The notes beneath the pieces were generated by a model. That model searched no databases and was not told the origin of the DNA. It worked only from the letters and a program-made list of their open reading frames with translations. The position numbers and the translations under genes are program-made. This document shows positions 1-5,133 of a stretch of 5,293 nucleotides of DNA, piece by piece. The stretch is from Parvularcula sp039198765 (GTDB taxonomy: Bacteria; Pseudomonadota; Alphaproteobacteria; Caulobacterales; Parvularculaceae). Positions within the stretch are counted from its first letter, which is position 1. The number at the start of each line of letters is the position of its first letter. The stretch is from contig JBCCTF010000201.1 in the NCBI GenBank assembly GCA_039198765.1, forward strand, positions 1-5,293, written 5' to 3'.

Positions 1-937
1 GCGCAACTATATCGAAGGCCTATTCCTCAGTTCAGGGATCATCCGTTCGCCCGACTACACGATGGAGCAGATCGTCGAGGTCGCCCGCATCCTCCGAGAG
101 GAATACGACTTCCGGGGCTACATGCACCTCAAGACCATTCCCGAGGCCGCACCCGAACTCATCGCCGAGGCGGGGCGGCATGCCGACCGCGTGTCGATCA
201 ACGTCGAGCTGCCCACGGCGAACAGCCTGAAGACCCTCGCGCCTGAGAAGGACCGCGAGGACATCGAAGGCGCGATGGCGAAGATGCGTGTACGGATTGA
301 AGAGGCCAAGCGGGACAAGACACGGCGTGCGAAGAAGCCAACCTTCGCCCCTGGTGGACAGTCGACACAAATGATCGTCGGCGCGGATAGCGAGAACGAT
401 GCCAGCGTCCTGACCACGGCGACGGATCTTTATGATAAGCACCGCTTGCGCCGGGTCTATTACTCCGCCTACTCCCCAATTCCTGATGCCAAGCCGGGTA
501 TGCCCGCGAACAAACCACCGCTGATCCGCGAGCATCGCCTTTACCAGGCCGACTGGCTCACTCGGTTTTACGGGTTCGGGCGTGAAGAGATCATCTCAAC
601 GATGATCGAAGGGATGCTCGACCTCACCGCTGACCCCAAGTTAATCTGGGCTCTGAAGAACCAGGGCTTCTTCCCGATTGACGTGAACCGCGCGACGAAG
701 GAGGAGCTGCTCCGCATCCCCGGCATTGGAACACGGGGTGTGCAGAAGATTTTGATGGCCCGGCGCTATGGCGCGCTTCGCTATGATGACCTGGCCCGGC
801 TCGCGGCTTCGGTGAAGCGCATCCGCCCCTTCGTGACCACGCCAGACTGGCGGCCGACCGCGCTCCTCGACTCAGGGACGCTCGAGGCGCGGATGAAGAA
901 ACCCGCTGAACAACAAGATCTTTTCGCTGCCGCATGA
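1..937 (+). CDS. Radical SAM protein of the UDG-linked putative DNA repair/modification family (5' end cut by window)
   Basis: The reading frame is open from the window edge (first full codon at base 2) to TGA at 935-937, giving 311 visible residues; the start lies outside. Motifs such as YIEGLFLSSGI, the HLKTIP and SINVELPT strands and the VYYSAYSPIP segment match my memory of the family TIGR03916 (about 400 residues), so roughly the first 100 residues, including the CxxxCxxC cluster motif, are missing here. The C-terminal part holds a helix-hairpin-helix (DVNRATKEELLRIPGIGTRG, about bases 683-742), a non-specific DNA-binding element. The protein ends in QQDLFAAA, which resembles a sliding-clamp-binding motif. 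The family is known to occur beside or near a UDG-superfamily protein and is presumed to act on DNA, but its reaction is undefined. The stop overlaps the next ATG by 4 bases (ATGA), indicating translational coupling. Family assignment is strong; function is inferred. Confidence 0.9.
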   Translation, partial: RNYIEGLFLSSGIIRSPDYTMEQIVEVARILREEYDFRGYMHLKTIPEAAPELIAEAGRHADRVSINVELPTANSLKTLAPEKDREDIEGAMAKMRVRIEEAKRDKTRRAKKPTFAPGGQSTQMIVGADSENDASVLTTATDLYDKHRLRRVYYSAYSPIPDAKPGMPANKPPLIREHRLYQADWLTRFYGFGREEIISTMIEGMLDLTADPKLIWALKNQGFFPIDVNRATKEELLRIPGIGTRGVQKILMARRYGALRYDDLARLAASVKRIRPFVTTPDWRPTALLDSGTLEARMKKPAEQQDLFAAA

Positions 938-2382
938 CCCTCTTCGCCGCCTCGGCTGAACGGATCGTGACGCTGGACAGCGATGGCGATCTCAAAGGCT
1001 TCCGCCGCGAAGCGCGGGCCTTGCTCCGTGCAAAGATCTTACCGGAAAGCGTCGTCTGGCGCGTGGGCGGAGAGAGTGATCTTTTCGCTTCCCCCGAAGG
1101 TGGGGTGTCAGCGTCCGATGATGGACAAGCTGTTTCCCTCCCGCGCGAAGCTGTGAAACTGGTCGACACCGCGGTCCACCATAGCGGATCAGACCGCTTC
1201 TCCCTGCTCTACCGATTTTTGTTCCGCTCCCAGACAGATCGCTTCCTCCCCGCCAACATGGCAGACCCCGACACCGTCGCCGTCCGGCGTTTGGAGAAAG
1301 CCGTCAGGCGCGACGCTCATAAAATGCATGCCTTTGTCCGCTTCCGAAAAGTGGACGAAGCCCGAGGCCGCGAACGCTACGCCGCTTGGTTCGAACCCGA
1401 CCACCATATCGTCCAGCGCGAGGCACCCTTCTTTATACGGCGCTTTTCCAACATGGACTGGGCCATTGTCACGCCGCGCGAGACAGCCATCTACGAGAAC
1501 GGCCAAGTCCGCTTCGCACCCGGAGGTTCGCGCGAGGACGTGCCGCCTGACGACGCCTTCGAAGACGCCTGGCGCGCCTACTACGCCAACATCTTCAACC
1601 CGGCTCGCATCATGACCGACGCCATGCGCGCCGAGATGCCGAAGAAGTACTGGAAAAACCTGCCCGAAGCGACGCTCATCAACGAACTCCTCGAACAGGC
1701 CCCCGCTCGCGTTGCCAAGATGAACGAAGCCGCGCGGTCTTCGTTCGCGCCCGCTGCGCCTTCGATTGTCATGGGCGAGAAGCCAGACCTATCCTCCGTG
1801 AACGCAGCCATCGAACAGTTCGCTGGTCCGCTTACGGAGGAAAACGGCACGCAGATCATCCTCGGCGAAGGTCCGGCAAACGCCTCGCTCTTCTTCATTG
1901 GCGAGCAACCGGGCGACGAGGAGGACCGGCAAGGCCAGCCGTTCGTCGGACCGGCGGGACAGCTGCTTAACCAACTCCTGGCGGAGAGCGACCTCGATCG
2001 CGCGGCCCTCTACCTCACCAATGCCGTGAAGCACTTCCACTATGACCTGCGCGGCAAGCGGCGCATCCACCAGACGCCTAAGCCGCGAACGATTGATGCG
2101 TATGCGCTCTATCTTGCGCAGGAACACCGCGCTGTCGCGCCCGAGGTCACGGTCACCCTGGGGGCTAGCGCCCTTCGCGCAGTCCTGGGCAAACCAACGC
2201 CGCTCTCCCGCTTGCGCGGTGAGGCGCTCACGATGCCGGCACCTTTCGGCGGGTATCTGGTGCCGACGTTCCATCCATCCTATCTGTTAAGGGTGAAGGA
2301 CGAAGGACAGCGCCGCGTGGAAACCCGCAAATTCTTGAACGACCTCGCCAAGGCGAAGGCGCTCCTCAGCAACGCTTCATGA
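934..2382 (+). CDS. DUF4130-UdgX fusion, uracil-DNA binding/glycosylase-like protein lacking Fe-S cysteines
   Basis: 482 residues. The N-terminal half (about 1-255) is the DUF4130-type domain that accompanies radical SAM/UDG pairs (TIGR03915 type), recognisable from RRDAHKMHAFVRFR (125-138), the YAAWFEPDHHIV segment (149-160) and FSNMDWAIVTP (171-181). The C-terminal part (about 285-480) is a UDG-superfamily domain of UdgX type: GEQPGDEED (323-331), FVGPAG (337-342), TNAVKHF (362-368), KRRIH (375-379) and HPSYLLR (447-453). In Mycobacterium smegmatis UdgX the His of KRRIH becomes covalently attached to the abasic sugar after uracil release; the counterpart here is His379 (codon 2068-2070). 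Unlike characterised UdgX, which binds a [4Fe-4S] cluster through four cysteines, this protein has no cysteine anywhere. The start at 934 overlaps the preceding stop (ATGA) and no clear Shine-Dalgarno is visible, so translation is probably coupled. Role inferred: recognition or capture of uracil in DNA together with the radical SAM partner. Confidence 0.92.
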   Translation: MTLFAASAERIVTLDSDGDLKGFRREARALLRAKILPESVVWRVGGESDLFASPEGGVSASDDGQAVSLPREAVKLVDTAVHHSGSDRFSLLYRFLFRSQTDRFLPANMADPDTVAVRRLEKAVRRDAHKMHAFVRFRKVDEARGRERYAAWFEPDHHIVQREAPFFIRRFSNMDWAIVTPRETAIYENGQVRFAPGGSREDVPPDDAFEDAWRAYYANIFNPARIMTDAMRAEMPKKYWKNLPEATLINELLEQAPARVAKMNEAARSSFAPAAPSIVMGEKPDLSSVNAAIEQFAGPLTEENGTQIILGEGPANASLFFIGEQPGDEEDRQGQPFVGPAGQLLNQLLAESDLDRAALYLTNAVKHFHYDLRGKRRIHQTPKPRTIDAYALYLAQEHRAVAPEVTVTLGASALRAVLGKPTPLSRLRGEALTMPAPFGGYLVPTFHPSYLLRVKDEGQRRVETRKFLNDLAKAKALLSNAS

Positions 2383-2678
2383 GCGACGAGAGCGCGCGGC
2401 TGGACAAGTGGCTCTGGTGTGTACGGATTTTCAAGACCCGCGCACTCGCCGCCCAAGTTGTCAGCGGCAAGAACGCGCGGATCACCCGCGCCGGGCAAAC
2501 CCTCCGCACGGACAAACCAGCGTTCAAACTGCGCCAGGGCGACGCGGTGACGATCATGCGCGGCAAGCAGCTCTTCATGGTCGAAGTGCTCGACCTCCCC
2601 GAAAAACGGCTCTCTGCGCCTTTAGCGCAGGCGTGCTACCGCGACCTCAACGATAAGGAGACCAGCGACGATGCTTGA
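2379..2678 (+). CDS. S4-domain RNA-binding protein, Hsp15/HslR-like
   Basis: 99 residues. An S4 domain spans about residues 7-65, starting with the characteristic ARLDKWLWCVRIFKTRALAA and followed by the basic loop of the fold (SGKNARITRAGQTLR). This matches Hsp15 (HslR), a heat-inducible protein that in E. coli binds free 50S subunits carrying nascent chains. The protein is shorter than E. coli Hsp15 (about 133 residues): the tail after the S4 fold is only about 30 residues, as is common in alphaproteobacterial versions. The ATG overlaps the UdgX-fusion stop by 4 bases and the gene's own stop runs 8 bases into the next gene, so it belongs to the same operon. The S4 fold is clear; equivalence to Hsp15 in ribosome rescue is inference, and other small S4 proteins of unknown role look similar. 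Confidence 0.88.
   Translation: MSDESARLDKWLWCVRIFKTRALAAQVVSGKNARITRAGQTLRTDKPAFKLRQGDAVTIMRGKQLFMVEVLDLPEKRLSAPLAQACYRDLNDKETSDDA
2655..2660 (+). promoter_or_regulatory. Shine-Dalgarno for the TerB-like gene
   Basis: AAGGAG lies 10 bases upstream of the ATG at 2671, inside the 3' end of the S4-domain gene. It supports 2671 as the start and is the only strong ribosome binding site in the four-gene + operon; the other internal starts rely on stop/start overlaps. Confidence 0.6.
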
Positions 2679-3108
2679 CAGTTTGTTCCGCAAATTCAGA
2701 GGTGAAGCCGAAACGGAAGAGGCAAAGACAGACCCGCTTCAGCGCGCGGTCGCTGCGCTCCTCGTCGAAGCTGCGCGTGCGGATGAGGATTACACTGAGA
2801 CCGAGAAAGCGTTGATCGACCGTCTTTTGGCAGGCCAGTTTGCTCTATCTGCTGATCAAACAGCAGCCCTCCGCGCCGAGGCTGAAGCAGCACAAGCGGA
2901 AGCCAACGACCTCTACGGCTTCTCACGTGTGGTGAAGGATGAGCTGTCGCGCGAGGGGAAAATGCAGCTGATCGAAGCGATGTGGCGGGTCGTGCTCACC
3001 GACGATCACCGTGATCCGCACGAGGAAATGGTGATCAGGCGCCTGGTGGGCCTGATCCACTTGGAAGATCGGGACTCAACCGAAGCCCGCCGCAAGGCTG
3101 AGACTTAA
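2671..3108 (+). CDS. TerB-like (tellurite resistance/DjlA-N-type) protein
   Basis: 145 residues, all-helical and rich in Ala, Glu and Arg, with no signal peptide or membrane segment, so probably cytosolic. Two acidic helix-loop motifs typical of TerB domains are visible: ARADEDYTETEK (35-46) and LTDDHRDPHEE (109-119), the second followed by IRRLVGLIHLED. In TerB from Klebsiella such acidic residues bind divalent metal. The first about 20 residues (LFRKFRGEAETEE) form a charged lead-in. Despite the family name, a stand-alone TerB gene like this, without terC, terD or other ter genes nearby, gives no evidence of tellurite resistance; the role is unknown, and a stress or membrane-associated function is only inferred. 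It is the last gene of the + operon, overlaps the S4 gene by 8 bases and has its own AAGGAG. The next feature downstream is the inverted repeat pair. Confidence 0.82.
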   Translation: MLDSLFRKFRGEAETEEAKTDPLQRAVAALLVEAARADEDYTETEKALIDRLLAGQFALSADQTAALRAEAEAAQAEANDLYGFSRVVKDELSREGKMQLIEAMWRVVLTDDHRDPHEEMVIRRLVGLIHLEDRDSTEARRKAET

Positions 3109-3109
3109 T

Positions 3110-3153
3110 TCGTCATCCCGGAATTTTGCAAAGCAAAATATCCGGGATCCATC
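3110..3153 (+). repeat. REP-like palindromic unit, copy 1 (long-loop form)
   Basis: The unit begins TCGTCATCCCGG and ends CCGGGATCCATC. Between these ends is an A+T-rich hairpin: ATTTTGC and GCAAAAT pair around AAA, and CCCGGA pairs with TCCGGG outside it, with one bulged A. The same start and end sequences occur in reverse orientation at 3188-3218 with a different core. GTCATCCCGG...CCGGGAT palindromes are, to my knowledge, dispersed intergenic repeats in many alphaproteobacteria; copy number in this genome cannot be seen from one window. Confidence 0.75.
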
Positions 3154-3157
3154 GTAC

Positions 3158-3187
3158 AAAAGCCTTCAGCGCGCTGAGCATTTTTTT
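3158..3187 (+). terminator. Probable intrinsic terminator of the + strand operon
   Basis: A perfect 12-base palindrome TCAGCGCGCTGA (3166-3177) can form a 4-bp stem with a CGCG loop. It is extended by GC/GC pairing (3162-3163 with 3178-3179) and AAAA/TTTT, with small bulges. It is followed by seven T (3181-3187). It lies 50-80 bases after the TerB-like stop and between two inverted repeats. The stem is short for a terminator, but the larger palindromes on either side would reinforce it. On the - strand the same hairpin is followed only by a TTTT run, so termination of the convergent operon here would be weaker. Confidence 0.45.
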
Positions 3188-3218
3188 GATGGATCCCGGC
3201 TCAAGGCCGGGATGACGA
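3188..3218 (-). repeat. REP-like palindromic unit, copy 2 (short-loop form), inverted relative to copy 1
   Basis: Read on the - strand it starts TCGTCATCCCGG and ends CCGGGATCCATC, identical to the ends of copy 1, but the core is only CCTTGAG. The internal hairpin is CCCGGC/GCCGGG (3195-3200 with 3206-3211) around TCAAG. Copies 1 and 2 can also pair with each other: 3110-3121 with 3207-3218, and 3142-3153 with 3188-3199. The region can therefore fold either as two separate hairpins or as one long cruciform arm. Confidence 0.75.
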
Positions 3219-3227
3219 TTGGGAAAG

Positions 3228-3668
3228 TTACGCTTTGCGGAATTCGATGATTTTCGTTGGCGTGGCTGGAGGCTCACCTTTTTGGATGGCGTGGACAGCT
3301 TCCATGCCGTCGACCACTTTGCCCCAAACCGTGTACTGATTGTCTAGGAACGTCGCGTCATCAAGGCAGATGAAGAACTGGCTCGACGCCGAATTTGGGT
3401 CCTGCGCCCGCGCCATGGAGCAGATGCCTTCCACGTGCGGCTCGTCGTTGAACTCTGCCGGGATGTTCTTCTCATAGCCGCCCATGCCGTTGCCGTCGGG
3501 GCAGCCGCCCTGCGCCATGAAGCCGTCGATCACGCGGTGGAACGTGAGGCCATCGTAGAAGCCATCTTCAGCCAGCTTGGTGATCTGCTCGACGTGTTTC
3601 GGCGCTTTGTCCTCGAAGGTCTCGATGGTCACATCGCCGGTTTCGAGTTTTAGTTTGAGAGTGCCCAT
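3228..3668 (-). CDS. Cytosolic peptidyl-prolyl cis-trans isomerase, cyclophilin type (PpiB-like)
   Basis: 146 residues, starting MGTLKLKLETGDV with no signal peptide, so cytosolic. It would accelerate cis-trans isomerisation of proline peptide bonds during folding. Cyclophilin signatures: FHRVIDGFMAQGG (43-55), supplying the Arg45, Phe50, Met51 and Gln53 active-site residues (CypA R55, F60, M61, Q63), and SMARAQDPNSASSQFF (84-99). The position equivalent to CypA Trp121 is Phe107, and His126 is Tyr112; loss of that Trp usually means weak cyclosporin binding. The length is normal for bacterial single-domain cyclophilins. I chose the ATG at 3668 because GGGAGG precedes it and the cyclophilin fold begins immediately; an upstream extension would be basic non-family sequence. 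It overlaps the end of the exported cyclophilin gene by 19 bases, and its stop lies just before the REP-like pair. Confidence 0.95.
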   Translation of the reverse strand: MGTLKLKLETGDVTIETFEDKAPKHVEQITKLAEDGFYDGLTFHRVIDGFMAQGGCPDGNGMGGYEKNIPAEFNDEPHVEGICSMARAQDPNSASSQFFICLDDATFLDNQYTVWGKVVDGMEAVHAIQKGEPPATPTKIIEFRKA

Positions 3669-4570
3669 GATGCGATTTCGCCTCCCTTTCGGATGGGTAC
3701 GTTGACGGAACAGGCATCGACGAAGAATCCGTCTTCGGTCAGCGCTGCGGTTTTCTCGAGCCAAGCTTTGAAGGTTTCGCTTTCGCCCCTCAAGACCTCG
3801 AATTTCGTTTGCTCCGCGGGCGGCAAGTCAGCCATGACCCGCGCGCGGAGGATGGGTGTCGGGCGCTCAGGCGGCTCGCCAATGTTGATCCGGCGAACGT
3901 TGAAACCGCCGTCGATCACTTTGCCCCAAGCCGTGTACTGTTGATCCAGCGCACGGCGGTTATCACCCAGCATGATAAAGAACTGACTGTTTGCCGAGTT
4001 GGGATCACCCGCCCGCGCCATGGACACCACGTTCGGACAGTGAAGCGGCCATGCGGCCACTGTGTCGGTCTTGAGGAACTGCATCATCCCCGGCGGCTGC
4101 GATGCGAACATCATTGAACCGAAGAACGAAATCTGTGGCGCGCGATCGTCTCGGCCGACGCCCTCAAACGCGGGCAGCTCGTTCAGCGGTCTGACGAAGC
4201 GGCCAGGCATATCCGGGTATTGCGAGCCGCCTGTACCGGTGCCTGTCGGATCACCGCCCTGGGCCATGAAACCGTCGATCACCCGGTGGAAGATCGTGCC
4301 GTTGTAGAAGCCATCGCGGGCGAGCGTCTTGATCCGCTCCACGTGCGCTGGCGCGTAGTCGGGGCGCATCTCAACGAAGGCCGGACCGGACGGCAGATCG
4401 ATGATGAGAATGTTCTCCGGGTCGATCTCAACCCAGATGTCCTCCGGCGCATTCTGAAGAAGCTCGGCCGGGGTCGGGCCCTCAGGTTCAGCAGGCTGGC
4501 CGCGGCGTTGAGCCGAAGCTTCAGTCATGGTCAGGGCCGCAAGGGCCAGGATCGTGAAAATTGAACGCAT
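3650..4570 (-). CDS. Exported peptidyl-prolyl cis-trans isomerase, cyclophilin type, with insertion and C-terminal extension
   Basis: 306 residues. Residues 1-20 form a Sec signal peptide (MRSIF, a hydrophobic stretch, then ASA before Gln21), so the mature protein should be periplasmic. A Pro/Glu-rich stretch (22-44) precedes the domain. Cyclophilin signatures are FHRVIDGFMAQGGDP (94-108; Arg96, Phe101, Met102 and Gln104 match the catalytic set) and SMARAGDPNSANSQFF (183-198). About 50 extra residues sit between about 125 and 180, where the compact neighbour has few, and about 55 residues follow the domain. Only two cysteines occur (178 in the insertion, 287 in the tail), which could form a disulfide. 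The CypA Trp121 position is Ala207. No strong Shine-Dalgarno is visible before 4570; the 59-base gap to coaD has only a short direct repeat (TCGCCAG at 4592 and 4601). Probably an envelope folding factor, with substrates unknown. Confidence 0.93.
   Translation of the reverse strand: MRSIFTILALAALTMTEASAQRRGQPAEPEGPTPAELLQNAPEDIWVEIDPENILIIDLPSGPAFVEMRPDYAPAHVERIKTLARDGFYNGTIFHRVIDGFMAQGGDPTGTGTGGSQYPDMPGRFVRPLNELPAFEGVGRDDRAPQISFFGSMMFASQPPGMMQFLKTDTVAAWPLHCPNVVSMARAGDPNSANSQFFIMLGDNRRALDQQYTAWGKVIDGGFNVRRINIGEPPERPTPILRARVMADLPPAEQTKFEVLRGESETFKAWLEKTAALTEDGFFVDACSVNVPIRKGGEIASWALSN
3681..3686 (-). promoter_or_regulatory. Shine-Dalgarno for the cytosolic cyclophilin
   Basis: On the - strand GGGAGG ends 12 bases before the ATG at 3668, within the last codons of the exported cyclophilin gene. 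The spacing is a little long, but there is no better start nearby, and the site favours this ATG over an upstream TTG at 3764. Confidence 0.5.
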
Positions 4571-4629
4571 AAGATGCTCGGTAACGGAAGATCGCCAGGT
4601 TCGCCAGCTTTTGCGGGCTTAAAGCCGGT

Positions 4630-5133
4630 TTAGGCTGAGAGCTTTTCGCGCAGAGGCTGGACGACCGCGTCGGGGACAAAGTGCTCGAAGGTACCGCCGA
4701 GCATAGCGATCTCCTTCACCAGCCGGCTGGCGATCGACTGGTAGCGGGCATCGGCCATCAAGAACACCGTTTCGATCTCATCGTTCAGCGCAGCGTTCAT
4801 GCCAACCATCTGAAATTCGTACTCAAAGTCCGAGACCGCGCGGAGGCCACGGATAATCACCTGCGCACTAATCTTCTCAGCGTAGTGCATGAGAAGGCCA
4901 TCAAACGGCACCACCTTGATCGTCCCACGCTGTCCCTCGTCCATATCGGCAATGGAAGCTTTCACCAGCTCCTGCCGCTCTTCGAGGTTGAAGACAGGGT
5001 TCTTGCCTGAGTGCTTGGCCACGCCGATGACCAGTTCGTCGCACAGCTTCACCGCTCGTTTGATGATGTCCACGTGACCCAAAGTGATGGGATCAAACGT
5101 GCCGGGGTACAGCCCGATCAATGGTTTGGTCAT
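4630..5133 (-). CDS. coaD: Phosphopantetheine adenylyltransferase (coenzyme A biosynthesis)
   Basis: 167 residues, close to E. coli CoaD in length and collinear with it. It catalyses ATP + 4'-phosphopantetheine to 3'-dephospho-CoA + PPi, the penultimate step of CoA synthesis, in the cytosol and typically as a hexamer. Visible motifs: IGLYPGTFDPITLGH (6-20) with the nucleotidyltransferase T-x-G-H signature at 17-20, IIRGLRAVSDFEYE (93-106) and SIASRLVKE (133-141), equivalent to the ISSSLVKE loop of E. coli. The ATG at 5133 is chosen because GAGGGA lies 5 bases upstream, the family's N-terminus begins here, and the ATG overlaps the stop of an upstream frame (ATGA). A longer version from GTG at 5178 would add 15 non-family residues. 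Two cyclophilin genes downstream are a familiar alphaproteobacterial arrangement; the link is probably co-expression of housekeeping genes. Confidence 0.98.
   Translation of the reverse strand: MTKPLIGLYPGTFDPITLGHVDIIKRAVKLCDELVIGVAKHSGKNPVFNLEERQELVKASIADMDEGQRGTIKVVPFDGLLMHYAEKISAQVIIRGLRAVSDFEYEFQMVGMNAALNDEIETVFLMADARYQSIASRLVKEIAMLGGTFEHFVPDAVVQPLREKLSA

Noticed and set aside
32..535. Long open frames on the opposite strand of the radical SAM gene, and similar ones opposite the other genes (for example 1789-2274 -, 3809-4117 +, 4220-4564 +)
   Set aside because: Their products look like low-complexity Arg/Ala/Ser-rich shadow translation of GC-rich coding DNA, with no recognisable domain, and they lie fully inside well-supported genes.
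1078..1089. GATCTTTTCGCT repeated here and at 917-928, and a second DLFA peptide that might be another clamp motif
   Set aside because: Both encode Asp-Leu-Phe-Ala, but the second lies in the folded N-terminal DUF4130-type region without the required Gln, so a 12-base coincidence of codon use is the simpler explanation.
2671..3108. A tellurite resistance determinant
   Set aside because: Only a lone TerB-like domain is present; no terC, terD, terE or terZ-type genes are in the window, so the name does not imply the phenotype.
3110..3218. CRISPR array or integration site
   Set aside because: Only two units, in inverted rather than direct orientation, with palindromic structure and no regular spacers or cas genes; no tRNA or integrase is nearby.
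3669..3764. A longer start (TTG at 3764) for the cytosolic cyclophilin, adding 32 residues
   Set aside because: The extra residues are mostly Arg-rich out-of-family sequence lying over the coding end of the exported cyclophilin, while the ATG at 3668 has a GGGAGG site and matches the family N-terminus.
4571..4629. A promoter or regulatory element in the gap between coaD and the exported cyclophilin
   Set aside because: The 59 bases contain only a short direct repeat (TCGCCAG twice) and a weak GGC/GCC dyad; no convincing -35/-10 pair or terminator could be seen.
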